The notes: generated by a model from the sequence alone, not told the origin. A DNA stretch of 64,000 nucleotides from Phocaeicola vulgatus ATCC 8482 (GCF_000012825.1 NC_009614.1:62001-126000), one strand, 5' to 3'; shown: positions 35,995 through 44,392, counted from the first letter of the stretch. Translations and numbers: made by a program.

Positions 35995-36032
35995 CTTAAA
36001 TTGATCTTAAGGTGACCTTAAAGTTTTCTTAA
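35995..36032 (-). promoter_or_regulatory. Four TTAAG direct repeats in 11-bp phase (candidate operator)
   Basis: CTTAA occurs on the plus strand at 35995, 36006, 36017 and 36028, exactly 11 bp apart (TTAAG on the strand of the NVEALA gene). The middle pair also forms the palindrome TTAAGGTGACCTTAA. Direct repeats one helical turn apart are the typical target of OmpR/PhoB-type winged helices, and such a protein is encoded 160 bases away. Confidence 0.65.
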
Positions 36033-36156
36033 GATTCAAAAAATCCCCATTTCATCGGAAGGATTATTTTAATGCCCTGATCTCCAAATCATAAGGTTCA
36101 TCCAATTAAATCATATTCTTTCTTTAACTTATAAGTTCCTTTTTTATAAATATGCG

Positions 36157-36164
36157 TATCTTTG
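36157..36164 (+). promoter_or_regulatory. Candidate -7 box (TATCTTTG) for the winged-helix regulator
   Basis: An exact TATCTTTG on the plus strand, 24 bases before the ATG at 36189. Confidence 0.65.
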
Positions 36165-36188
36165 CAATCTCTAACATGAACAAGAAAC

Positions 36189-37187
36189 ATGAAAATACCG
36201 ACAAACTTATTCAAGTTTAGCTTTATTGCATTGGGATGGATTGTATTCATCCTGCTATGTTATGTTGCTTTTAAAGATGAAAAGGCAAATGCTCTGATAA
36301 CAATGAAGGACAGCCTACGTGAAGCAATCAATATTGATTATCAGGAACGATTAAACAAAATACTTGTTAGTTATCGCCCTTTAGGCAGAAAGGTAAAAGG
36401 TGTCCAAATAGAATACGGTGATAGTCTAGAAATCATTTATTTTGAAGACAGCACCCATGAGTCACTGGCTACCCAACTGGCCAACCAGTATGTGATGACA
36501 AGGATTATCCCCGTCAATCCAGACAATTTCAATAAGATCTTCCAAGAAGAATGGGAAAAGAATGGAGTTTCCGCCGCTAAGACGGGAATCATTTACCGCT
36601 ACAACAAGAAAAAGGTATTCAGTGACAATGATTCAATCTCTTTCCAGAAAGCTCTTGTCACCCCTGTACAAGCAATAGACGCTAAAAGAACCGCCGGCGT
36701 ACAGGCATGGGCTATGATTCATTGGACAGAAATAGTAAAACATACCACTCCAAAAGTGTTATGGAGTATCATTGCTTATTTCATTGTCTTGATATGGGTG
36801 TCTCTGTCATTTCTGAAAAAACCACAGGAAAAAGAAACTCCCGCCAATCCGGACTGCATACCATGTGAAGAAATTCCTGACAATCCGGACTACATACAAT
36901 TGGGGAAAATGACTTTAAAGTTGGAAAGCAAGAAACTATATATTGGCGACCGGCTTTGCCACATAGCACCGGCAGATTTCAATCTGCTGGAACTGTTTAT
37001 CAAAACGCCCAAGCATCTTTTGACTAAAGAAGATATTAAAAATGCTTTCTGGCCGAAAGATAACAATCCCGAAAATAAAATATATAGTCATATCTCCACA
37101 CTTAAATCCTCACTCAAGGACTTTCCCGAATATCAGATAGTGACAGAAAAAGGAGGATACCGACTGGTTATCTCCTCAAACGAATGA
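36189..37187 (+). CDS. Membrane-spanning regulator with C-terminal OmpR-type winged helix
   Basis: A 332-residue protein with two membrane helices (about 10-28 and 190-209). Between them lies a roughly 160-residue domain that should face the periplasm. The cytoplasmic end (about 238-328) is an OmpR/PhoB-type winged helix: LTLKLESKKLYIGDRLCHIAPADFNLLEL is followed by LLTKEDIKNAFWP and YSHISTLKSSLKD, ending in the wing GGYRLV. There is no receiver domain, so it resembles ToxR/CadC-type one-component regulators, though with an extra helix. The linker carries a small repeat (NPDCIPCEEIPDNPDYI). It is divergent from the 73-residue NVEALA gene and close to phased half-sites that fit such a DNA-binding domain. 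Confidence 0.82.
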   Translation: MKIPTNLFKFSFIALGWIVFILLCYVAFKDEKANALITMKDSLREAINIDYQERLNKILVSYRPLGRKVKGVQIEYGDSLEIIYFEDSTHESLATQLANQYVMTRIIPVNPDNFNKIFQEEWEKNGVSAAKTGIIYRYNKKKVFSDNDSISFQKALVTPVQAIDAKRTAGVQAWAMIHWTEIVKHTTPKVLWSIIAYFIVLIWVSLSFLKKPQEKETPANPDCIPCEEIPDNPDYIQLGKMTLKLESKKLYIGDRLCHIAPADFNLLELFIKTPKHLLTKEDIKNAFWPKDNNPENKIYSHISTLKSSLKDFPEYQIVTEKGGYRLVISSNE

Positions 37188-37645
37188 ATAGCTCCTATTT
37201 CCAATAATAAGCATACATAAGGTATACAATCTTACTTAAAATCACCAACCCACCGCAGCAGGAACAAAGCATTTCTCACAGCGGAACGAGTTGTTTCATT
37301 AAGGTGGAATAATTTATTTCATCAAGGTAAAACTAAATATTCCACCATATAAAACTATTTGTTCCACCATATAAAATTAATTGTACCAAACAGTGGAACA
37401 CACTGTAATACACGGGAAACAAAGAGATTCTCGTTACTATATTCTGATTCATTCATTATAGGCCACAGGACAATGCAGTGCAGGACAATAACACTGTGAC
37501 AGACTTTTATCTGTCACACTCTCCGTCACGCTATCTGTCACATCTTAACAACCTGTTTTTCAGCAAAATAATTAGTACTGTGACAGTGTGACAGATAATT
37601 CTCACTTTTAAACTCTATGAAAGCAAACTTGAAAATCATCCATAT

Positions 37646-37670
37646 TCCTTCACCCTGAAGGATTTTTTTT
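37646..37670 (+). terminator. Intrinsic terminator inside the repeat island
   Basis: TCCTTCA and TGAAGGA form a 7-bp stem with loop CCC, followed by eight T residues. It lies 459 bases after the regulator stop codon, so it ends either a long 3' untranslated region or an unrecognised small RNA. Confidence 0.7.
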
Positions 37671-37811
37671 GGCTGAAGCTTTCCGGGTACAAATCCGTCA
37701 TTATAATCAGCTAAGAACTAACATCTTACATAAGGATGAAGGATTTGAAAGAAAAAACGCATGAATTCTAAATTGGTATAAGCAGACAGTCCAGCTCATA
37801 AAACACTAGAA

Positions 37812-37871
37812 CCTTTTTAAAAAAGGCCCTGTTCTTTTTAAAAAAGATCCGGTTCTTTTCGGAAAACGAAC
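37812..37871. repeat. Three consecutive near-palindromes of about 20 bp
   Basis: CCTTTTTAAAAAAGG (37812-37826), GTTCTTTTTAAAAAAGATCC (37831-37850) and GGTTCTTTTCGGAAAACGAAC from 37851 follow one another about 20 bp apart. They resemble diverged copies of one palindromic unit. Confidence 0.6.
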
Positions 37872-37950
37872 TTATGTTTTTCCAACCATACACTACAATA
37901 AATTATCCGCCATTATAGGATAACACGGTGATTTCTTTTCAAAACTTCCT

Positions 37951-39030
37951 CTATTCCAATTCAAGGGGAAATTTCACTATCTGCTCGTCAGCATTGACAT
38001 CCAAACCGAATAACATACCGGCAGCCTCATCTACATAAATACCGGCAATAGGACGATCCAATACATAGGTTTTCACCACATCGCCCTCGTGGGTGGATAT
38101 ACGTAATATTTTACCACCCTGCTGATAGGCATCGGCCAACTTCATAATATCCTTAAATTTACGACCGTCATAAATGGTATAAATGTATTGGTCAGTCACC
38201 TGCACATCATAATAACAGATTCTCCCCGCCGGAAGTCCATACCCTTCAGGACTCACTTTAAATTGGGGTTCACCATCCCCACCCAATTCTCCTATATGCT
38301 TTTGTGAAGCCATGCTATAAATATCGAGCCTATCTCCAAACTGAGTGACAGAAACCAATATCTTCTTATCAGGACTGAATGATACAAAACTGTTCCAGCC
38401 TTGAGCCACAGCAGGCGCACTTTCTCTCAACAGTTCCGGATCGGACACAGGTATCTGCTCGGATTTACGAAGCAATTCGCCGGAAGAGAGTGAAGCCCAA
38501 CTGAAACGGTTCTCACCGGAATAATCGGGGATAACAACAGTAGAGGCATCCTTCAAATCAAAATCAAGGGAACGGAACAAGCGCTTATCCAACAAAATAT
38601 CCTTTTCCTGTTTGGGAGTTTTCCCCCCGGCTATACCGCTATATTGATACATCCTGCCCTTGCCGTCATCAAGCACCCACACCGTGTCCTGCCCTGCAAA
38701 ACGGATATTCGCCGCATAAATGGACTCACCCGGACCTTCCCCACGCTTTCCAAAAGAAGACTGATATTGAAAATCGGGATAAGTAAATACATGATAATAG
38801 TAATCGGCATTGTGCAAATCCAATATCACCGCCTTGTCACCCTGTACACGCATACGATAGGCATACCGGAACAGAGCCGTATCAATGGGAACAATCTCCC
38901 CTTTCAGAACTTCTCCCTTCCGCACCGCTTCTTCTATGATTGACTCACTGGATACCTGCTGTTGGTGGCGTTGCCCGGTACACGCCACCAACAAAGGGAA
39001 TAAAACGCATAATAGTTGTTTGTTTTTCAT
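37951..39030 (-). CDS. Second six-bladed beta-propeller lipoprotein
   Basis: About 359 residues from the ATG at 39030 (MKNKQLLCVLFPLLVAC, lipobox Cys17). The longer in-frame start at 39078 would put 16 polar residues before the signal peptide. The propeller blades include YPDFQYQSSFGKRGEGPGES, RFAGQDTVWVLDDGKGRMYQY and a C-terminal blade near GLDVNADEQIVKFPLE, related to the propeller at 33-34 kb. Two half-sites in 11-bp phase lie 66-87 bases upstream. Function unknown; likely surface or periplasmic. Confidence 0.76.
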   Translation of the reverse strand: MKNKQLLCVLFPLLVACTGQRHQQQVSSESIIEEAVRKGEVLKGEIVPIDTALFRYAYRMRVQGDKAVILDLHNADYYYHVFTYPDFQYQSSFGKRGEGPGESIYAANIRFAGQDTVWVLDDGKGRMYQYSGIAGGKTPKQEKDILLDKRLFRSLDFDLKDASTVVIPDYSGENRFSWASLSSGELLRKSEQIPVSDPELLRESAPAVAQGWNSFVSFSPDKKILVSVTQFGDRLDIYSMASQKHIGELGGDGEPQFKVSPEGYGLPAGRICYYDVQVTDQYIYTIYDGRKFKDIMKLADAYQQGGKILRISTHEGDVVKTYVLDRPIAGIYVDEAAGMLFGLDVNADEQIVKFPLELE

Positions 39031-39057
39031 TTGATTTCTATATTTACTTATCTGGCA

Positions 39058-39065
39058 CAAAGTAA
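39058..39065 (-). promoter_or_regulatory. -7-like box (TTACTTTG) for the second propeller gene
   Basis: TTACTTTG is an imperfect -7 element about 28 bases before the ATG. It lies 32 bases from the nearest half-site of the phased pair. Confidence 0.4.
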
Positions 39066-39095
39066 ACAAACTATTCATAAAAACAAGAAGAAACG

Positions 39096-39117
39096 ACCTT
39101 AGATTTACCTTAAATCT
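39096..39117 (-). promoter_or_regulatory. Tandem 11-bp repeat ACCTTArATyT (candidate operator)
   Basis: ACCTTAGATTT (39096-39106) is directly followed by ACCTTAAATCT (39107-39117). The CTTA cores are 11 bp apart, as in the array at 35995-36032, and at the same distance from the -7-like box. Confidence 0.6.
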
Positions 39118-39314
39118 TCATTTTAGATTCGTCATAGACATCTCTTTTTCACGAGTAGATTTTCATTTCTTCCCATTTCATCGAAGTTCAGATACTTTGC
39201 CATTTACTAAGTGCAAACATTTCAAAACAGCTCGGACAGACATACCCATAGAACAAGAAATACATCACAATAAATTCCATTTTCCACAAAATAGGTTTAT
39301 ATGATGAAAATCAC

Positions 39315-39322
39315 TATCTTTG
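39315..39322 (+). promoter_or_regulatory. Candidate -7 box (TATCTTTG) directly before the aspartate dehydrogenase-like gene
   Basis: An exact TATCTTTG ends 4 bases before the ATG at 39327. If used, transcription would begin at or next to the start codon. Confidence 0.6.
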
Positions 39323-39326
39323 TTCT

Positions 39327-40115
39327 ATGAATAGATTGGTTATAGTAGGATGTGGACGACTTGCTGAAATTATAACAAACGCAGTTGTCAAAGGAATGTT
39401 GCCCGACTATGAGTTAGTAGGCGTATATTCGCGTACAGCATCAAAGGCCGAACACATTGCGAATAAAATGAGGCAACACGGAAAAATGTGTGCAGCCTGT
39501 CACACTTTAAAAGAACTGTTGGAGTTAAAACCTGATTATCTGGTGGAATCAGCCTCGCCTGCCGCAATGAAAGAACTGGCCTTACCCACCTTGGAAAACG
39601 GAACTTCCATTATCACCCTATCCATAGGAGCTTTGGCAGACACCTCTTTTTATGAGAAAGTCAAAGAAACGGCCAAGGCAAACGATACACGGGTTTACTT
39701 GGTATCCGGGGCCACCGGAGGATTTGATGTATTAAGAACCACCTCTTTGATGGGAAATGCTACAGCTCGTTTTTTCAATGAAAAAGGACCTGATGCTTTG
39801 AAAGGCACATCGGTTTACAAGGAAGAGCTGCAACAGGAAAAACGCATTGTCTTTTCCGGCAATGCAACAGAGGCAATAAATGTTTTTCCAACCAAAGTAA
39901 ATGTATCTGTCGCAGCCTCATTGGCTTCCGTAGGACCGGACAATATGCAGGTATCCATACAGTCCACCCCTGGATTTACAGGTGATACTCAAAAAGTGGA
40001 AATCAAAAATGAACAAGTACACGCAGTAGTAGAAGTGTACAGCGCCACATCAGAGATTGCAGGATGGTCTGTAGTGAACACCCTGCTCAATATCACTTCA
40101 CCCATTGTATTCTGA
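39327..40115 (+). CDS. Aspartate dehydrogenase-like (DUF108) oxidoreductase
   Basis: A 262-residue NAD(P)-binding protein. The Rossmann motif VIVGCGRLAEII is at residues 5-16. The C-terminal DUF108-type domain contains VSGATGGFDVLRT and VFSGNATEAINVFPTKVNVSVAASLA, as in L-aspartate dehydrogenases that supply iminoaspartate for NAD synthesis. The tail after GDTQKVEI is shorter and less typical, so the exact substrate is uncertain. The start is fixed by the glycine-rich loop near the N-terminus. Its end overlaps the convergent dehydrogenase gene by 18 bases. Confidence 0.75.
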   Translation: MNRLVIVGCGRLAEIITNAVVKGMLPDYELVGVYSRTASKAEHIANKMRQHGKMCAACHTLKELLELKPDYLVESASPAAMKELALPTLENGTSIITLSIGALADTSFYEKVKETAKANDTRVYLVSGATGGFDVLRTTSLMGNATARFFNEKGPDALKGTSVYKEELQQEKRIVFSGNATEAINVFPTKVNVSVAASLASVGPDNMQVSIQSTPGFTGDTQKVEIKNEQVHAVVEVYSATSEIAGWSVVNTLLNITSPIVF

Positions 40116-40982
40116 CAAATTGGCCAGCACCTTCTCGCTCAGGCGGTCAAACGCCTGGCGGGTACGGCCGGTTGATACTTGCATACAACGCACATGCGGA
40201 TGGGTAAGCAATGCCGTACTCCCCAATGCTCCTAATGTATCACAAAAACAAAGATTATCTTCCTCCAACCATCGGGTAAACGAAGATTCATCCCACGCAG
40301 GTGACAATCCTGTGTTAAATAGTATCTTCCTATTTCCAAGTGCCTTGAACTCCGCCTCATGCAACAAAACCGTATTCTTATTCAAGCAACAGCATACCAC
40401 TTCACTCCATGTCAAAAGTTCATTCAAAGGCATAAAACGATAACCTTTCGCACCGGCTTCTTTTTTTTCACTACGGGCATAATAAGCTATATCCGCACCA
40501 AAAAACTTCATTGCATCCGCTATCATACCACCAGATTTTCCTAAGCCTACAATACCCACTTTCAAGCCGGTAATCTCCCGGGGAATCCCTTCCCACGGCT
40601 TCTGACCGAATCCATGAAGACAACGCACCAGTTCGCTGACTACATATTCTATTACCCCTTCATCACCATAGTCACGAATACCTGTCACCGTAATACCGCG
40701 TTCATTAGCATAACGGATATCCACATTCGCACTTTCGGGAGAGTATAGTGAACAACACATACCGATATACCGGACATTCGGACATCTCTCTAAAATATAC
40801 CGGTTTATTTGTGATGTATAACTTAACAATACAGCATCCGCATCTCCGATCCGAGCAATAATCTCATTATCCCCCGCCGGAATATCAGAGTACATAACAA
40901 CCTCATCTGCAAAAGAATATAACGCTTTTTCTGCTGACAGAACCAGACTGACAGGTTCTATTGCTACAAGTTTCTGAAACAT
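40098..40982 (-). CDS. D-isomer-specific 2-hydroxyacid dehydrogenase family protein
   Basis: About 294 residues from the ATG at 40982 (MFQKLVAIEP); an upstream in-frame ATG at 41045 lacks homology. The N-terminal substrate domain has ADAVLLSYTSQINRYILERCPNVRYIGMCC. The NAD-binding domain carries LKVGIVGLGKSGGMIADAMKFFGADI. The usual catalytic Arg and Glu/His pattern is weakly preserved (no clear HxxxE after the NAD domain), so activity is uncertain. It converges on the aspartate dehydrogenase-like gene with an 18-base overlap. Confidence 0.75.
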   Translation of the reverse strand: MFQKLVAIEPVSLVLSAEKALYSFADEVVMYSDIPAGDNEIIARIGDADAVLLSYTSQINRYILERCPNVRYIGMCCSLYSPESANVDIRYANERGITVTGIRDYGDEGVIEYVVSELVRCLHGFGQKPWEGIPREITGLKVGIVGLGKSGGMIADAMKFFGADIAYYARSEKKEAGAKGYRFMPLNELLTWSEVVCCCLNKNTVLLHEAEFKALGNRKILFNTGLSPAWDESSFTRWLEEDNLCFCDTLGALGSTALLTHPHVRCMQVSTGRTRQAFDRLSEKVLANLSEYNG

Positions 40983-41052
40983 AGTATTTTTAATTTGACT
41001 GGTAAAGATAGTAAAAAATGCGGCAAAGAGACTTTTTTCATCCAAGATTGTT

Positions 41053-41060
41053 TATTTTTG
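41053..41060 (+). promoter_or_regulatory. Candidate -7 box (TATTTTTG) for the djlA-like gene
   Basis: An exact TAnnTTTG match 28 bases before the ATG at 41089. Confidence 0.5.
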
Positions 41061-41088
41061 CATCCAAAACGAAAAAATTAAAAGAATA

Positions 41089-41871
41089 ATGGGAGCAGGA
41101 AAATGGATTGGTGGTATTCTGGGATTCATGACTATGGGACCACTGGGAGCTTTGGCCGGATTTGCCTTAGGCTCATTGCTGGATGGAAACAACGGACTTT
41201 TTGGCAATACATACGAAAAAGGACAGGCGGAAGCCGGAAACTATGACGAAGGCCAGCGGAATAGCTTTTTATTCTCCATGTTGGTTATGGCGTCTTACAT
41301 CATCCGTGCAGACGGACGCATCATGCACAGCGAAATGGAATATGTACGCCAATTCTTAAGAATGAATTTCGGCGAAGAGGCAGTCATCCAAGGAGAACAG
41401 ATTTTGCTGAATCTTTTTGAACAGCGCAAACAGATGGAGCGTCAAAACCCGATGGCATTTAAAAATACCATCCATGAATGTGGTGCACAGATTGCCGCGA
41501 ACCTGCCTTACGAACAACGGCTGCAATTGTTGGACTTTCTGGTAAACATAGCCAAAAGTGACGGAAGCGTATGCTCTGAGGAAATAGCAGCATTAAAAGA
41601 AGTGGCACAATGCATGGAACTGTCGCCCAAAGAAGTGGAATCCATGCTGAACTTAAGCGGAAACTCATTGGAAGAAGCTTACAAAGTACTTGAAATTGAC
41701 CCGTCCGCCACCAATGAGGAAGTACGTACAGCCTATCGCCGTCTGGCATTAAAACATCACCCTGACCGTGTTGCTACATTGGGTGAAGATGTGAAAAAAG
41801 CGGCAGAAGAGAAGTTCCAACAAATTAATAACGCTAAAGAACGAATTTATAAAGCCAGAGGAATAAAGTAA
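41089..41871 (+). CDS. TerB plus DnaJ-domain protein (DjlA-like)
   Basis: A 260-residue protein. The glycine-rich N-terminus GGILGFMTMGPLGALAGFALGSLL is probably membrane-associated. A TerB-type helical domain follows (about 60-180, SMLVMASYIIRADGRIMHSEME). The C-terminal J domain has the HPD motif in RRLALKHHPDRVA. DjlA-type proteins stimulate DnaK at the membrane. Monocistronic; followed by a terminator shared with convergent prfC. Confidence 0.87.
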   Translation: MGAGKWIGGILGFMTMGPLGALAGFALGSLLDGNNGLFGNTYEKGQAEAGNYDEGQRNSFLFSMLVMASYIIRADGRIMHSEMEYVRQFLRMNFGEEAVIQGEQILLNLFEQRKQMERQNPMAFKNTIHECGAQIAANLPYEQRLQLLDFLVNIAKSDGSVCSEEIAALKEVAQCMELSPKEVESMLNLSGNSLEEAYKVLEIDPSATNEEVRTAYRRLALKHHPDRVATLGEDVKKAAEEKFQQINNAKERIYKARGIK

Positions 41872-41897
41872 AAAAGAATATTTCGTGAAAACAAGAA

Positions 41898-41936
41898 GGA
41901 GGTGTGTCCATCCCTTAGGGATTTTTGACCACCTCC
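41898..41936. terminator. Nested hairpin terminator between djlA-like gene and prfC
   Basis: The outer stem is GGAGGTG (41898-41904) with CACCTCC (41930-41936). Inside it the palindrome ATCCCTTAGGGAT (41910-41922) is followed by TTTT on the plus strand. Convergent genes flank it. Confidence 0.7.
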
Positions 41937-41945
41937 AACAACAAA

Positions 41946-43514
41946 TTAAAACTCACTGGTAAAATGGAACTTAATATGCTTGAAGTCCATTTGTGCCATT
42001 TGAAGTACATAATTGCTATCAGCCAAGAATACATCCCTTCCTTCACGATCCTTGGCCATATACTGATATTTACGTTTTTTGAAAGCTTCCAGTTCTTCCG
42101 GATCATCACTTTCCACCCAACATGCCTTGTATAGGCTGATAGGCTCCCATCGGCATTTTGCATTATATTCATTTTCCAGACGATACTGGATCACTTCAAA
42201 CTGCAACTGCCCTACCGTACCGATAATCTTACGTCCATTAAACTGATTGATAAATAACTGTGCCACACCCTCATCCATCAACTGGTCAATACCTTTAGCC
42301 AATTGTTTCTGTTTCATAGGGTCAGCATTCTCAATGTATTTAAACATCTCGGGCGAAAAACTGGGAATTCCACGGAAATGAAGTTTCTCACCTTCAGTCA
42401 GCGTATCACCGATCTTGAACGTTCCGTTATCCGGCAAACCGATGATATCTCCCGCCCAAGCCTCGTCTACTGTTGTTTTACGCTGTGCCATAAACTGAGT
42501 GGGAGAAGAAAAACGCATCGTCTTGTCATGACGTACATGATAATAAGGAGTATTACGGGAAAATTTGCCCGAACAAATTTTACAAAATGCAATACATGAA
42601 CGATGATTAGGATCGATATTAGCTGTGATCTTAAAGACAAATCCGGTAAATTTCGGTTCATCGGGTTCCACCTCACGTTCTTCTGTCTTGGTAGGACGGG
42701 GGCTCGGAGCAATTTCCACAAATGTATCCAGCAGTTCCTGTACACCGAAGTTATTCAATGCCGACCCGAAAAATACAGGAGCCATCTCGCCTTTCAGGTA
42801 CTCCTCCACATTGAATTCAGGATAAACACCGTCAACCAGTTCCAGTTCTCCGCGCAATTTTTCAGCCAAAGGAGCACCGATCTGGTTGTCTAGTTCTTCC
42901 GTATTGATATCAACCTCCACTTTTTCTGTTACCACCTGTTTGGAAGGTTGGAAAAGATTCAGTTTATGTTCATAAAGGTTATACACACCTTTGAAACGGG
43001 GACCGCTTTCAATAGGCCACGTCAGAGGACGTACATTGATAATGAGTTCCTCCTCCAGTTCATCCAACAAATCAAACGGATCTTTCGCCTCACGGTCCAT
43101 TTTGTTGACAAATATGATTACCGGAGTATTACGCATACGGCATACTTCCATCAGCTTACGTGTCTGCGTTTCCACACCTTTCGCACCATCCACCACAATA
43201 ATGACACTATCTACGGCTGTCAAAGTACGATAAGTATCCTCGGCAAAGTCCTGATGGCCCGGAGTATCCAGAATATTGATTTTATAATCATTGTAATCAA
43301 ACTCCATCACAGAAGTGGTCACAGAAATACCACGCTGCTTTTCAATGTCCATCCAGTCGGATGTGGCGGTCTTCTTTATCTTATTACTCTTTACGGCTCC
43401 GGCCACCTGTATCTGTCCGCCAAAAAGTAACAATTTTTCAGTTAGAGAGGTCTTACCGGCATCCGGATGCGCTATAATCGCAAACGTCCGTCTTCTTTCT
43501 ATTTCACTATTCAT
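41946..43514 (-). CDS. prfC: Peptide chain release factor 3
   Basis: A 522-residue translational GTPase that recycles RF1/RF2. G1 is [13 protein letters not shown], the switch region is [14 protein letters not shown]3 is [16 protein letters not shown] and G4 is NKMDRE. The C-terminal domains include [23 protein letters not shown] and [17 protein letters not shown], typical of RF3 rather than EF-G. It is the last gene of a LysE-DUF4924-rfbD-prfC run, 6 bases after rfbD. Confidence 0.96.
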   Translation of the reverse strand: MNSEIERRRTFAIIAHPDAGKTSLTEKLLLFGGQIQVAGAVKSNKIKKTATSDWMDIEKQRGISVTTSVMEFDYNDYKINILDTPGHQDFAEDTYRTLTAVDSVIIVVDGAKGVETQTRKLMEVCRMRNTPVIIFVNKMDREAKDPFDLLDELEEELIINVRPLTWPIESGPRFKGVYNLYEHKLNLFQPSKQVVTEKVEVDINTEELDNQIGAPLAEKLRGELELVDGVYPEFNVEEYLKGEMAPVFFGSALNNFGVQELLDTFVEIAPSPRPTKTEEREVEPDEPKFTGFVFKITANIDPNHRSCIAFCKICSGKFSRNTPYYHVRHDKTMRFSSPTQFMAQRKTTVDEAWAGDIIGLPDNGTFKIGDTLTEGEKLHFRGIPSFSPEMFKYIENADPMKQKQLAKGIDQLMDEGVAQLFINQFNGRKIIGTVGQLQFEVIQYRLENEYNAKCRWEPISLYKACWVESDDPEELEAFKKRKYQYMAKDREGRDVFLADSNYVLQMAQMDFKHIKFHFTSEF

Positions 43515-43520
43515 ATTTTA

Positions 43521-44378
43521 TTATGCATTTAATTCTTTGATACATGCTTCCAGACTCTCTTCCCAATGAGGAATCTCAATGTTATAAGTAGTTTTAATCT
43601 TGGTCTTGTCCAATACGGAATAATGGGGACGGGGAGCCTTTGCCGGATATTCATTTGTATGCAGGGGACTGACCTTACAGGTCGTGATACCGGCAATACG
43701 ATGGATAGCCTTGGTAAAATCATACCAGGAACATACTCCTTCATCACTGAAATGATAAACTCCCGGAACCACTCCCTTATAAATGGCTGTAAAGATAGCA
43801 CGTGCCAGATCACGGGCATATGTCGGTGTACCAATCTGATCAAAGACCACACCCAAAGTTTCCTTTTCCTTTCCCAGACGGAGCATCGTTTTTACAAAAT
43901 TATTCCCAAAAGTGGAATAAAGCCATGCGGTACGGATAATCATTGTTTTTTTGCAATACTCCAATGCATTCGTTTCACCGGCCAGCTTGGTCTTGCCGTA
44001 AACAGAATTGGGACAAGGAACATCCCCCTCATTATAAGGAAGATGTTTCGTGCCATCGAACACATAATCCGTTGATATCTGAATAAACTCACCCCAGTTG
44101 GCTTCAGCCGCCTTCGCCAGATAGCTCACTGCGTTCTTATTCAGCTTGGTGCATAACTCTATATCATCCTCTGCCTTATCTACCGCCGTATAGGCCGCAC
44201 AGTTCACTATGACATGAATATTATTCTCTTTTACGAAAGTCATCACCGCCTGCTCATCACAAATGTCCAATTCGGCTACATCCGTAAAAAAACAAGTATA
44301 TTCCTTGTATTCAGCCGATAACACACGCATTTCATTTCCTAATTGACCGTTGGCACCAGTCACCAATATATTCTTCAT
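43521..44378 (-). CDS. rfbD: dTDP-4-dehydrorhamnose reductase
   Basis: A 285-residue short-chain reductase that makes dTDP-L-rhamnose. The nucleotide-binding loop is VTGANGQLGNEM. INCAAYTAVDKAEDD and STDYVFDGTK follow, and VYGKTKLAGE supplies the catalytic Tyr-xxx-Lys. Other rhamnose genes (rfbA, B, C) are not adjacent, so it is an isolated copy in a mixed operon. Confidence 0.92.
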   Translation of the reverse strand: MKNILVTGANGQLGNEMRVLSAEYKEYTCFFTDVAELDICDEQAVMTFVKENNIHVIVNCAAYTAVDKAEDDIELCTKLNKNAVSYLAKAAEANWGEFIQISTDYVFDGTKHLPYNEGDVPCPNSVYGKTKLAGETNALEYCKKTMIIRTAWLYSTFGNNFVKTMLRLGKEKETLGVVFDQIGTPTYARDLARAIFTAIYKGVVPGVYHFSDEGVCSWYDFTKAIHRIAGITTCKVSPLHTNEYPAKAPRPHYSVLDKTKIKTTYNIEIPHWEESLEACIKELNA

Positions 44379-44392
44379 TTCTATTTCATTTA

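Larger units (their letters stand above)
37188..37950. repeat. 763-bp non-coding island with three families of short repeats
   Basis: I see no convincing gene here. It holds: (a) TTTCATyAAGGT twice (37294, 37317) and TTCCACCATATAAAA twice (37340, 37362), with GGTGGAATA at 37303 as inverse; (b) many CTGTGACAG/CTGTCACA words at 37494-37594, including a tandem TGTGACAG pair and ATCTGTCACA against TGTGACAGAT; (c) a row of near-palindromes at 37812-37871 built on GTTCTTTT(T/C)..AAAA. An intrinsic terminator stands at 37646-37670. Family (c) may terminate the minus-strand propeller gene. Confidence 0.6.

Noticed and set aside
37294..37376. Regularly spaced repeats as a CRISPR array
   Set aside because: Only two diverged copies of each unit, spacing of 22-23 bp without unique spacers, and no cas genes.
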